A stretch of 64,000 bases of DNA. It comes from Blastomyces gilchristii SLH14081 (lineage: Eukaryota; Ascomycota; Eurotiomycetes; Onygenales; Ajellomycetaceae). Location: the NCBI RefSeq assembly GCF_000003855.2, contig NW_003101682.1, positions 311,178 through 375,177 on the forward strand. Reading direction: 5' to 3'. Below, one piece after another: positions 43,438 through 55,900 of this stretch. Numbering within the stretch: position 1 is the first letter of the stretch; each line of letters begins with the position of its first letter. Below the pieces are notes generated by a model. It searched no databases, was not told the origin of the DNA, and saw only the letters and a program-made list of their open reading frames with translations. The position numbers and the translations under genes are program-made.

Positions 43438-45406
43438 TTACATTTATACATATATACAATACTGTCGCTATGGTACCGATGTTTTCGGTACCTGTTTTCA
43501 GCTCTGTAAGATTGATAAGGGACAGAGATGTCTCAGAAATGAGGGGCGGGCGGGGTAATTTCGGCTTTTTCTAGTCATTTTTTCTTTTTTTTCTTTTTTT
43601 TTTTTTTTTTTCTTTTTTTGTTTTTTTGTTTTTCCTCTGGAATCAGTAAACAACACAAATGCGACGATTTTTTTCACAATTGGCGCAACAAGAGAACGCC
43701 TACACTTGATCTAATAGGGGTTTGTAGCTTTAGCACCATGGACAGCCAGAGTATCTTGTACCACACATTGTAAGAAGAGGCCGATCCAAGCGCTGTCCCC
43801 CAAAATCCAATTGCACATTTATCTCATCATTGCGTTCAATTCCTCCACCACAGCTTGTATTTTTTTTTTCAGGGGGGGGTCAATCACAGTGACGCCATGA
43901 CTTTTACAAGGTCATGCTGGAATGTCAAGATCAAAGACTGGCTGGTGTGTATAGAGTGCTCCGTGAAAGAGAGAAAAAAGTGCAAAGATGTAAAAAGGGA
44001 CATGTAATGCTAAAAAAGCATGTAACAGGTCCAGGGTCTCGAGATAATCGACTCTCTATATAGCTAGCTCCCATGGTGTATGAATTCAGAGCAACATGCC
44101 TCCGTTGTCCTAAAAGTCCAAAACATTTAATTGATGAAGCTGAAATACTGTCTGATCTTCTAGACGCAGAGAATGTAGAGCTCACTTTCACTATCTCTTC
44201 ACACAAGGTGGAAGCATGTGTCATATCTCAGAGTAGTATATTATTGCATAATGAAGATGTGCTGTAGATTCAATGTAAACAATAATCATTAGTGACAGAG
44301 AATAGAGATGAAGCTCAGATCAAGAGCATCTAATGACTTGATAATGGGCTAATTTAAACTATATTGTAGCATCATGGAAAGAATGGTGAAAGTTTCAAAA
44401 TGGTATGTACTGTACTATCATGCGCAGGTACTTCTTAGGCCTGACCAATATAGGGATCGAGAAGTTTAATAACATCCAATTTAGTCCGGCCTCTCATCAA
44501 GTCGTTGTATCTGGGCCAATAGGTTAGCCAATACCAAAGCCGCACATTCTCCTATGTATGTGTAAGTGGCCAAGTCAGAGGAAAGCTTTGCTGTTCCTAT
44601 ATATATATGCCCTGATATATACCCTAACATTTCCTAACGTCGACGTGGATGAAAGAGGGAAATCAAGTGAAGCATTCGCTATATGTAGATATATTTTATA
44701 TGCCTGTCTAGAGGGCAATATGGCTTTGAAAACTAAGCGCTGGGTATGGTGGGTTCGCCGCGAGAAGCGCTACTGAACAGGGTAGAGGGCAACGGTTGAA
44801 CATCAACAGAGTACGTTCCCCGGATCTTGGGAAAGAAAGCGGTGATAGCCATGGGATGGGGTCTTTGCGTTCATCCAGCCATGTCAGAAACGTTTCAAGC
44901 ATGTTTACTTCTCATCATTTCTAGACAATACCAAATGGAAGACCAGATATTCCGTGCTTCCCTTCCCTCCCTTCCCCTTTACTCTCAAGGGGGATAGCCC
45001 CTGTACCGTTATCCAAGTTTCAAATATAACAGGAACGTCGCAGTAGACCTTATGAGCTGCAAGCCAATTGAAAAAGAAGAGGGAAGACAGGGGGAGCTTT
45101 TGGATCCAGATCAGGTTGAAAAGGGGGCTAGCGGGTGTATATATCGCTAGGCCAAAGATAGGAATGACTATCGAATGATAAATTGAGCGAGGTGATCATG
45201 AAACAGGTTGATCGGAACAACTTGTACTGTACACCCATCGTACCATGTGGCAGTGGAGTTAGACAATCTGAAGATAATAAGAGAGCGCCAGGAAAAGAGA
45301 CAAGCCATAGACAGCATCTGTTAAGAGATCGCCCCCAGTCAACAAATCTCTTTTTTCGTTTCCTTTTTTCTTTCTTTTAGAGGTGGAGAATATCTTCCAG
45401 CTCCCT

Positions 45407-45412
<6 letters not shown>

Positions 45413-45444
<32 letters not shown>
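45413..45444. repeat. T homopolymer, 32 nt
   Basis: Uninterrupted T run. Similar long A/T runs occur at 11525-11555, 29051-29074, 40955-40987 and 54153-54180. Confidence 0.95.
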
Positions 45445-45446
<2 letters not shown>

Positions 45447-46200
45447 CATAAAATGTCCAAACCACCCAAGAGCGATTAAGGCAGCTTTTGCCCTCTTTAG
45501 CGTGAGGTCTTTGGTCATCAGAATAATTTTCCTGTGTGAGAGAAGCCTTTGGAGATGGCTGTGGTGATCAAGATATATAAACACGGAAAAGGAAGAAAGT
45601 GAAAGCAAGCAAGGAGGCAGAGAGATAAAGGAGGATTCGTCATCGTAACTTGAAACCATCGTACCGGCAGAGCAAATGTCAATATGGACAGACCGGTAGC
45701 CAGTTAAACAGTTTCAATCTTTATCAACCATCCAATTGACAGATCAACAGATGTACCCCTCACCGAAAGAAAAGTGGGTGGCAACTCGACGTCACGGGTG
45801 GTACTGCCTAGGTATCAACTATGGCAGAGACACTGCCGCAGAAGAAAATCGGCACAGTAATATAACTGTGATTTCTGCGCATCTGTCGATGTCAGAACAG
45901 AGGGATCAGCAGCTCGTGGGATGACGCCGCTCCGGGATGCCTTTTTCCAAGAGTAGGTAGGGTTAGGCAAGAGGGATATTTTCCCGAAAAAGCGGAACCG
46001 TCATATCTGAATATAGGCACATGGGGCTATATCAAGATAGGGTAGGGTTGATATGATAGATGCTGGCTCATATACATGAAATGTATATAATGTGAACACA
46101 TATATAATCCCAAAGGAAACAAGACGAAATGAAACCACCGCTCGCTCACCGAGTCACACGAGAAAAGCGGCAAAAAAGGGTATCAAATTTCAAAAACCTA

Positions 46201-46239
46201 CGCATCCGCATCCGCATCCGCATCCGCATCCCCATCCGA
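46201..46239. repeat. Hexanucleotide microsatellite (CGCATC)n
   Basis: About six units of CGCATC, the last ones imperfect. A GGAATC-type imperfect repeat lies nearby at about 46458-46485. Confidence 0.85.
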
Positions 46240-46821
46240 TGCGAAGAGCGAAGAAGACATGAAACTTGGGAAAGACAGATCAGACCGAGAGAAAACGTAC
46301 AGCGTCCACTGAAGACATGACTCCCAGCCACACACACTCAGCCCCATCCACGCATGCACCGGACGGAGAAGGAAGCGGTGAGCGTTTCCATTTATATCAA
46401 AAACCAAAGGACAAGCTGGGAGGTGAAACACTCGTACAGAGCTCTGCCTCAAGACTCGGAATCGGAACCGGAATCGGAATCAGGATCAGGCCAAGTCAGA
46501 GTTGGACTCATCGTGAGAAACGCACATCAACCTCCAAATTAAAATAAATAAATAAATAAATAAAAAAAAGCCTCAGCCATTCCAGCGTTCGTCATTATGG
46601 TTCTCGGAATTACTTTTTTGAAGTCGAGAGTCGGGAACCAGAGCAGGCGGGAGGGAGGTGGTAACTAGTACCTGTACTGCAATAATAATACAGAAAAAAG
46701 GAGGACAGGAATTGGCACAGAGTGGACAATGAGAGAGAAAAAGGCATTCATGTGTCCTTTCTTTCAGATCAGGATTTTATTTTACTGATCTTAATCACTG
46801 TAGGGAGTCTGTTTTGTTTTC

Positions 46822-46824
<3 letters not shown>

Positions 46825-46869
<45 letters not shown>
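46825..46869. repeat. (TC)n dinucleotide microsatellite
   Basis: About 22 uninterrupted TC units, followed by TATAAAAGG. Confidence 0.95.
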
Positions 46870-46872
<3 letters not shown>

Positions 46873-47400
46873 AAAGGCAATATGCAAGGTCTTGACAAGG
46901 AATTCATGAGCAAGAAAGAAATAGAGAAAAGAGAATGACCATGCATGGCCATATATTAATCAAGCATGCCTCGTTGCATGGTGTTAGTCGTTCCATGCCG
47001 GACAATGCCATTGTTCAAAAGCGGCTTAAGAGAAAAGGTGTACGTACATACTCCGTACATACACACTGTAAGCTTCTTAAATCACTCAATAATACTCAAC
47101 ACACACTCTTATTCTAAAGATAATAATTAATTATTATTATATAGAGTAAGTAGCTAGCTACTCCGTACTCTCTTCTACTCAGAATGATTCAACTGGAAAA
47201 CACTTCTATTTTTCAAATATAGTCAGTCAATCTTAGTGTATTATTATTATTGGTTGGATGTGTATTTTAAGATTTTCACATTTCCCATAAGGCACAGCTG
47301 CATTATTATCATTATTGATGCGTTTTCGATTAATTCCAGGGCTGAAAGAGGGCAATGGAACTGCATGTTTAGTTTAAATAGCCACACGCGGTTAGGAAGG

Positions 47401-47431
<31 letters not shown>

Positions 47432-47463
47432 AAAAAAAAGAAAAAGAAAAGAAAAAGAAAAAA
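47401..47463. repeat. A-rich tract
   Basis: 63 nt of A with five single G interruptions. Confidence 0.95.
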
Positions 47464-48490
47464 GGCCGCCCAATATGAGACATCTTAACTGGGTAATTTC
47501 TTCAGTCAGCTCAAATTCGAGGGCTGGGTTCGCAGTGAGCTCACTGCAGAGAGAGGAGAGAGAATAATATATAATTAAAATAATAATAACTGCTGCAATG
47601 CAATCAATAAAATAATAAGAGGTAACTTAGGTATTGGTGGGAAGATCTTGGACGCAAGTTAGCTGTGAACAACATACTGCGTACTGCGTACATACATCCC
47701 TTGACCGCCCGGACCAAAATACCAGCAAACACAGCTAGTCTTTTTAAGTACAGACGAATTCTCTCACAATAATAATAGTTATCTGTACTCCGTAGGTTGA
47801 TTTATACATATCACATTTTTTCCCTCTCCTTCCAAGTTCTAAACTGTCCAATATTCATTTAATAATAATATTATTATTATCTTCCCGGGGTCCCCGTTTG
47901 CGGAGAGTCAGTCAGTCAGTCTCCGTCGGGAATTCAGCGCACGGAAGATAGACGGAAACCGAGAGACAGACGGGAAAGTTACCCGTAACTAGTTAGTAAG
48001 GCGACTAAAGTTCAATAGTAATTTTCCTAGCGCACCCAGCCATTTCTAGTTTTTGGCCCCCGTCACATCATCACGATTCACGATTCAACCAGCACAGCAG
48101 GCTGGCAGCAGAAAAAAAAAAGAAGAGAAATAATAAAAAAGAATTGAGTGATTGATTGTGATTTATTCCCAGCCAGCCCGCAATAAAATCGCCCAAATCG
48201 CCCAAATCCGCCAGCCAATCATCAATCAAATCATCAGCCGCCTTCCTTGGCGATCCTTGGCGCTTCCGGACTCCGTCTTAGCTAAGCTCTGAGTCAGCAG
48301 GCCCGGCAAATCCACAGCGACGTCAACTTTCCCACCTCCAACCAGTCACGACTCACGACTCACCACTCAACCACTCACCACTCACTACTAACTCACTACT
48401 AACTTCACTACTTTCCACTCTCAACAACACTCACAACCCGCCACCCAAAACCCACTCAGAGACTTTTCTCCCCTTCCCCCTTTCTCTTCT

Positions 48491-48532
48491 TGTCCTGTCC
48501 TGTCCTGTCCTGTCCTGTCCTTGTCCTGTCCT
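48491..48532. repeat. Pentanucleotide microsatellite (TGTCC)n
   Basis: Eight TGTCC units with one inserted T, in the pyrimidine-rich region upstream of hapB. Confidence 0.9.
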
Positions 48533-49423
48533 GATCCAATCCAATCGTCTGCTGCCAACCCTTGAAATTCCCAGCAGAATCAATCCACTCTCCCCTCTGA
48601 CTTGGTTTTTTGTCTCGAGTCCACTAGCCTGGTCACGTTGCTGGTCTCTGATTTGCCCGTTCTACTCCTCATTCTTCTTGTTTTGCCTCTGAACTGCAAA
48701 AAAGAAATAGGCTCTGCTGCTGCCACTGCACTGCGGCGCGTCTATTTCTTCCAATTCGAATCCCCCTCTTCAGCCAGCCAGTCTCCGTATTGCCACGCCA
48801 CGGTTTCTTACTGCCACTATTGGTTGGTTACTGCGCCTGCCCGCCCCCCCGCCTCTTGTAGCGTGGGTAAACGTAAATTAAGCAAGGTAAGTAAGTTTGT
48901 TTTTGCCGCTGTCACTTGTTGTCCGTTTTCCGTTGTCAGTTGTCCGTTGTCTGTTGTTCAGCCCCGTCCACCCAATCAATGCGCCCCATCTCTGCCGTCG
49001 TCTTGTCTCCTCTGCCCTTGCCGGCAACGGGTCTCTGTTTTGATGTGATGGACCCGGCGATATAACTACGCATAGTACATTATTACATGTACATTGTACG
49101 TTGCTAGATGATTATTAAATAGGGCTCAATGTGTAATTCTGACAGTCAGGCTAGGCTATGTTTTAGAACCTCGAGGGTATTATTTCCCGCCGACAACAAA
49201 CTACAACAGCAAAGTCCTCCCTTGCCACAGCGCCTGTTCCGACTCTCTGAAACGCGGCCCCCTCCCTCCAATAAAACATACCTTGAGACAGCAATCGGTA
49301 GTTAAATCCTCATAATAAGGAGAAACAACTCCAATCGAGCCAGATACAGTTTGTTTGTACTTTGTTTATCTATCCTACCTACATGCGCCGACGACTGTGT
49401 AAATAGTTTATATATACGGAGTA

Positions 49424-49480
49424 CATATATATATATATACATAGATATATATATATATATATATATGTAGTATATATATT
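49424..49480. repeat. (AT)n microsatellite
   Basis: Interrupted AT dinucleotide tract about 2 kb upstream of the hapB start. Confidence 0.9.
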
Positions 49481-51488
49481 TTATTTGTTACTCGCCTCTT
49501 GCTACGAGAACAGCTGCAGTAAGTTTGATCATTTTTCTTGTCAGTTCTTCCTCTTCCCTTCTACGCGGCGTATTCCCTCCTGTGACGAGCAATGATGTAT
49601 GTAGCCTGCATACAATCGCTCCCGCATTTGCCAACACATAACCCCCCCCAATTATTTTCTCTCTTTGCCATCGCCTTGCTCTCGTTCTTAATCCCTAGCC
49701 CTCTTTTGCATACCTAAAAACTCTGTTATTCTTGTTTACGTTCGCACTCTCCTTGTTGTCGTTGTCATCCATCCTTGCCAATCCTCCGATCTGCCTCGAT
49801 TCCCTACCCTTATTTCTTGCACCATCCCTCCTCCCCTTATTTATATAGCCTACTTGTTTAGTCTCTCCCCAACGTTGCACTCGTTGTATGGTTGGTTCTC
49901 CGCCTGCTTGTCTCCCTCTCTGACATCAGAACGAAGCTCCAATATTTTACCTTTTTTCCCTCCCCCCCCCGCTCTCTTCGTTCTTTCACCCTCTCGACGT
50001 TGGTCCTACTTGGCAGTCCGGCAACCCTCTTTTTTGCCCCAGGATTTACCCGGCTCCAGTGACCAGCCTTGGGCACCACCTCAGATCGGGCCTACGACGT
50101 GGCAGACACTAGCCGATATCCCCCCCATTCCCCGTCCCCATCCCCATCCTTGCCTCTCTCGGGCTCGTCCGTCTGCCCTCTGGCCTCTCCTCCCCCAGGC
50201 CCAGTTATGGTTCATTGTCCTGATCAGAGACATCTGCAGAACACGAACTGAAGCCACCCACTTTCGCTGTCAACCCTTGGGCCTTGTTACGATATCTACG
50301 TATTTCTCGGTGTTTTTTAGTATTATTTCTTTCTTATTTCTCTTTTTTATTTCTCTTTTTTTTCCCCTTATTTTTTTAGTGCGACAATTCTTACATTCTT
50401 TTTGGGGGGTTCTTTTTTTTTTCAAACTCACATTATTCCCTGATTTCTCTCATTTTTGTTGTCACAACTTTCAAACTCATTATTATTGCTTTTCTTTCCC
50501 CCGCCCTAAAGAGTAAAGAAGCAAAAATTATAGTACCCGCACCAACCCCGAAAGGAAAAAAAATAAAAAATAAAAAATAAAAAAGTCTGGAAAAAGAAAC
50601 GAAACGAAAAACAAAACCGACCACCGCTGTTTGACAACACATCAACGCGCTCTTCTGTCACCCACCTTGCCCTCAGTTCCCCCCGGTTTCCTGCATCAGA
50701 GCCCAACCACGTCTTCACTGAGACTGTGCTGTTCAACCATCGCTCGAAAGGGACCCTTATTTTAAACCTTCCATATTACCTGCTTCTTAAATCCCTTTTC
50801 CCGCCTCTTTGTTAACAATCGAGGCCCTCACCTGTCGTCGCGTTCGAAAAAGTTTCTGAAACCCGTTTTTGGCTCGATTGTGTCAACCAAAGAAAAGGCA
50901 GGAAAGAGAAAAAAAAAAATAAATAAATAAAAAGAAAAAAAAAAAAAGAAAACTCGTGCGTTGAGCGTGTGCACGCACATAGCCGATCAGTCTTTTGGCG
51001 CCGACCGCTCGTATTGGTCTGTTTGCCCCCTCCCAACCGGACCTAAATCCAGTGACCATCCCACTGCTGCATTAGGTGCTGACGCGACCGAAAAGGCTGC
51101 AGATTCCCCATCCCAGCGACATCGAATCATTTGTTCGCGCTTCGCCTGTCGAACGCTTTCAAAAACGTTCCTTCTCGACCCTTCGCCGCCCCCGTTCCCC
51201 GTCCCACCCTATCCTGTCCGCTCCCCTTCCCATCCTATCCCTCGATCGGAAACCACTCGCTACTCGCTCACATAATAAAATAAAATAAAAATTGCTGGCT
51301 TGCGACTCCATTGGTGCGCTTCCCAACGCATTTGCCGCCGCTGGTTTAATCCAGGTAGATAGATACCTTGGGCTGGAATCTCAGCTCCTCGTTCGCTCGC
51401 TCGATTAAATAGAATAATAAAAGGGAAAGAGGACAAACGCGAATTGTTTTCCCAAGTCGATTCCACCCAACCAGCGCGACCATCCATC

Positions 51489-52055
51489 ATGGAGTATCCC
51501 CCTCAATATCAACAACCTCACAACCAACACCCACACGCATCATCACACATGCCTCCATACCAAACCTCGCCTGCTAATGCTGGCCCGCCGGTCGGGTCTA
51601 TCACCTCCCCCACAAACGCTCAAGCACACATGCAACATCCCCACCCAAACCACCAAGCCTCTCCGATCCTCCCGTCGCAATCGCATTACCAACAAACACA
51701 AAGCGCGCCCGGCCAGGTACACCAGCAGATGAATTTCCCTCAACAGTACGCTCCACACCCACAAACATATGGAATCTCCCCTACCCAGGCCGCTGCCGCC
51801 GCCGCCATGGCCACCGCTGCTGCCTCGGGTCACCAATTCTACCAACCATTGCATCAGGACTCGATGGGTGGTGGATTGCCACCAGGCGCTCGTGGCTCAC
51901 CTAGGTTACCATCTTCCCAGGTGAAGAGTGAACGACATCCAAGATCACCACCGCAAGTACCTGTCCAGATGGCGCCGCTCTCCAGCCAGGTGCAAATACC
52001 ACAAAACGCGTCGATACAGCAGCAACAGCAACAACCACCATCGCAACAACAACAA

Positions 52056-52087
<32 letters not shown>

Positions 52088-52928
52088 GCATCAGCATCAG
52101 CAACAACAACAACAACAACGTCGCATGAGCCAACAAGTCAGCAGTCCACATGTACAAAACGCCCAACCCGCCCTCAACCACAGCCACAACCACACCATGC
52201 AACGACCCCCGCCAGGCCCGTCACCGATGTCCGCCCCGCCTCAACACTCTCAACACCCTCAGCATGCTCAGCACCCACAACATACTCAACACCCTCCACC
52301 TCCACCTCCACAACAACAGCAACAACAACAACCTCCCCCGCCCTCGCAAGACCTCGTAGCCACCACCTCTGCCTCCGCCCCCGCTCCCCCAGCCGCCCCA
52401 GCCGAAGAATCCCCCCTCTATGTTAACGCCAAGCAATTCCACCGCATCCTCAAACGACGCGTCGCGCGCCAAAAACTCGAAGACCAACTCCGCCTAACGT
52501 CAAAGGGCCGCAAGCCCTACCTCCACGAATCGCGACATAACCACGCGATGCGCCGGCCGCGCGGACCGGGCGGCCGGTTTTTAACGGCCGAGGAAGTGGC
52601 CCAGATGGAGAAGAATGCTGCAGCGGGCGCGACGGGGATTGAGAATTTGCCAAATCATGGGAGTAATGCCAATAATAACAATAACTCTGCTGGGATTGGG
52701 GCGAAAGGGAATTCACGTCCAAATTCACATCCGCAACCACATCCACACTCCGCCGCGCAGAATGTGTCGCCGGGGCAGAAGAGGAAGGCTGCAGCTACGG
52801 CGTTGAGTGGGAATGGACAGCATGGCGGTGGGCATGGGGGGAAGAAGTCGAAAACGAGCGGTGCGGGTGCGGTTCGGAGGCCGAGTACGAGTGCGCATAG
52901 TGATGGGGATGGGGATGATGATGGGTAG
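51489..52928 (+). CDS. hapB: CCAAT-binding complex subunit HapB (NF-YA)
   Basis: Single open frame of 479 aa from ATG 51489 (MEYPPQYQQPH), the first Met; the frame is open upstream without ATG. The NF-YA core at about residues 305-375 is complete. It has the HapC/HapE-interaction helix (SPLYVNAKQFHRILKRRVAR), a linker, and the CCAAT-contact segment (KPYLHESRHNHAMRRPRG, PGGRF). Glutamine-, proline- and histidine-rich low-complexity flanks precede it, including a CAG/CAA tract at about 52018-52120 (residues about 177-210). HapB assembles with HapC and HapE into the CBC, which with HapX controls iron-starvation genes in Aspergillus. The gene lies next to a siderophore cluster, though across a 9.5-kb gap, so the linkage may be chance. 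No intron is needed in the coding part. Confidence 0.95.
52018..52120. repeat. CAG/CAA trinucleotide tract encoding polyglutamine in hapB
   Basis: Mixed CAG/CAA repeat with a few CAT and CCA codons. The mixture of synonymous codons suggests selection for glutamine content rather than pure slippage. Confidence 0.9.
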
Positions 52929-55900
52929 TGTTTTTATATATATTAAAAAAAAAGAGAGACGGTGGGGGGTTGGAAAAGGGAAAGGGAAAGGGAGGAAGGA
53001 GACAAAGAGTGAAACGAGGGAAGAAAAGAAAGAAGGGTATGAAGTCATGTCTATAGGATAGGTTTCTGCGGTGCTGCTTTGTCTGCATTGCCTTGCTTTT
53101 CTTTGCTTCATATGGTGCTTGCGTGCCTGCGTGCCTGCGTACCCGCTTTTGTGTGCCGTTTTTATGGGGGGTGTTGTATGATCCTTGCTGCGTTGGTTTG
53201 CTCTGTCTTTGTCCTCTTCTGTGTTGTTTTGGGAGCGTCTCTTTTTGCTAACCTACAATGTACTGTGCTGTTTTTTCCCATGCCATCTCTTTTATCCTCG
53301 TTTAATTTGATGCAATCGAATGTGTGGGAAATGGGTTCCATTTTTTCTTTTTCTTCTTTTTTTCTCCTATTCCTACTCTTTTCCTCGTTCCTCTTTTCCT
53401 AACCGTCCAACCTTTCCATTCATCTATTCCAGCCAGTCACTCTGTATTCGCGGAAAACAAAAAAAGATTGCCAATTTCAACTTCCCTTTTGTCGTTTTCT
53501 GCTGTTGCTGTTTTACCAAGCCAATTTATGTTCTTTATTTTATCTGTTTTCCGTTTGCTTTTTTTGTTTGCTTTCGAGTCATTTTTCTTTCTCTTGTTGT
53601 TGTCTCCTTTCATTGAAACCTTTCAACCTTCCAACCTTTCCTCTCCTCATTTGATGATACTTCTCTACCGGTTATCTCCCTGCCTGCGCTGTCGTCATCG
53701 TCTCTGCCACGCTTAATGCCTGCTCTATTTTTCTCTTCTCTCCAATCGCTCTAATACCTCTTTTTTCATCCATGCTGGAATTGGTCGGGGTGTTCATTAT
53801 GTGATTACTTTTTCTTTTACTTTTTCTTTCCATCCCTGCTTCGTCAATTTGTTTCTCCCCTCCTTCGCCTGCTCCTCATCTCCTACTGATACCAAACCCC
53901 ACAACCTACTTCATTTCAATGTTACTATTTTTCATGCCCCTGCTGCAACGCTTCTCCCATCTCACATTTCGAATTTCTACTTTTTCTCTGGTCTATATAC
54001 ACTATCAAATGGGCTACATGCCTAAATAACGCTTCGGTGCGTGAAATCTTTTTTCTATTCTATTTTATTTATTGACTTTTACTTCATATATTTTATTATT
54101 ATATACCTTTTTGGCTTTTTCTTAGCGGATTTTTAATTTCCATATGCAACTATTTTTTTTTTTTTTTTTTTTTTTTTTTTGGCACCGCTTCTCCTCTTCT
54201 CATAACCTTTCTTACGGTCAATTTCAACAGGGTGAAAGGAAGCCCACGGCGAGTGATTAAAAATTAAGCAAAAAAGACGAGCGTCAAAATCTCCATCTTT
54301 TCATGTTTCGATCTCATTTTATTTTCTGGTTTTCTGGCCTCTTTCCGACGTATTCAATTGATTCCCTTGTTTTCTTTTTTTCTTTCTTTTTTCCTGTCTT
54401 TTTTTATTTATCAATAATTGACATGATGAACGATTCTTCTTCAACCTAAAAAAGGGAAAAAAAAAAATGTATATATTTGATATGCGAGCCTTTTATATTT
54501 TATATACAAGTGATTGCAAATTTTCTGATTTTAGGTGATTTCTTTTCTGTTTGATCTTTTCCCTTGCTTACATTTTTTTCTTCTTTTCCCAGACGTATTT
54601 GGCGAATTTCCTCATGATTGATTGCCGTGTGTATGAAATAGTTTTTGTATATTACAGCTCAGCTACAGTTTGATAGTTGAAATGAAAATTGAATCCATTC
54701 AGGAAATCAGGCTTCAGGCAATTTTCTTCATACACGCTCTCTCTTAGCAGCCATAGCTCCGATATTGAATGAGAAATCTAGAGATTAGTTAGTTATCACA
54801 TGACTTGTTTAGCCCTGGTTCTTTCTCGACTTCTTCATCTCTCATTCATTCAACGACATCCAAGCTTCATTGGAGCAACTATTCTGCAAACGTCTCATTT
54901 CATCAAATCATCTTCTGTCAATATCTCACTAGAATCTTGCTAGGGAGCTCTACTGCATGGTTGATGCATTTCCATCTCGATTTCTGTGTTTGAGCTCATA
55001 TTCCATATGCATGCAATCTCAAGTTTTCTACAAACACTTGGACTTTAAGTTTTCTTGAAGGTCGTACATGTCTTCATTTTTAAATAATTTCTATATATAT
55101 TCATTCAATTGTCAGCTTCTTAACTGCTGCAAATCAGCATCGCCACCATTCGTTTCAATTCTAGTGTACGTACCCAAGTGCATGGGGCTTGAACGGGCAC
55201 GTGTCTGCAGCTTCTTTTATTTCTGCAGATTGTCTATCAAAACCAAATGTTCCATGTTGCTCACTTCCTCCCACTCCTGGGTTTCACATGTTCTGCGAGC
55301 CATAAATAGCCTTTATCTGGCGGATCATATCGCCGCGCAAGGGCTGAAGTCCCCTATCTAGGATTAAACCGCCGGAAATGGCCCGGAGACAGCGAGTTTC
55401 AAAACGGGATACGAAGCAACTTTTAATCAATTTGACAATCGACCATGGCAAGAAACTAACATATCGCCACCTGCGAATATCACGCATCTGACACTCTTTG
55501 CGGAGCTCCCAGCCCACCCCCGCCTCGTTTTGGCATGTTTTGATATTGAGTCTTGCGTTTCGTTCTTTTGAGTGGGGAGGGAAAAGATCTCTCTGGCTAC
55601 TATGCAATGCGATTGGTTTGGTACGGATGTTTTCTATCTTCTCCCTTCTAGACTCCCCGTGTTGGATGGTGGATCACGGAGCTGTGGCCTCAACAGACGA
55701 GATACCCCCTGGTGAGCGCGCGTGGAGGTAAGGGAGAAGGGCCGTTTGCTAGCCTTCCATCGTTAAGAAAGGATGAAATGTTTAGTTTACCGGGGCTGTC
55801 ACCATGTCATTTTCCGGCGTCTACATCTGATAAATGGCCATCCAGCACTGGTGACTGGCTATTCGACCCATGCCAGTGCACGTCGGGGCTTTTCCTGAAT

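Larger units (their letters stand above)
41976..51488. other. Gene-poor 9.5-kb region between sidF and hapB, rich in simple repeats
   Basis: No supported protein gene. The left 1.3 kb is the sidF promoter side, with one near-consensus and two exact GATA-type sites. Between 43.3 and 50 kb there are many microsatellites and homopolymers (listed separately). From about 48 kb to the hapB start the plus strand is pyrimidine-rich, with short ORFs, and may be promoter plus a long hapB leader. A short stretch at about 42750-42870 reads like protein (HQSAKTEVKLRIVEENILFF) and may be a gene relic. Confidence 0.5.

Noticed and set aside
43281..43574. Plus-strand ORF with repeated HTYI/RTYV units
   Set aside because: It is the translation of the ACAT/ACGT microsatellite, with no family resemblance.
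44073..44267. ATG-started 64-codon ORF in the intergenic desert
   Set aside because: Has ordinary amino-acid composition but no recognisable motif, intron or neighbour support; chance ORF is as likely.
47236..47483. Lysine-rich and phenylalanine-rich ORFs
   Set aside because: Products of the A-rich tract on both strands.
48602..49048. 148-codon plus-strand ORF upstream of hapB
   Set aside because: Pyrimidine-rich low-complexity translation (Ser/Leu/Pro/Cys), TTG start, no family resemblance.
51945..52202. Minus-strand leucine-rich ORF opposite hapB
   Set aside because: Antisense of the CAG/CAA tract.
53079..53716. Phe-rich ORFs downstream of hapB
   Set aside because: Translations of the T-rich 3' region with no conserved pattern.
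55825..55833. Exact ATCTGATAA between hapB and the kinesin gene
   Set aside because: Isolated, several kb from either start codon; consistent with the chance expectation.
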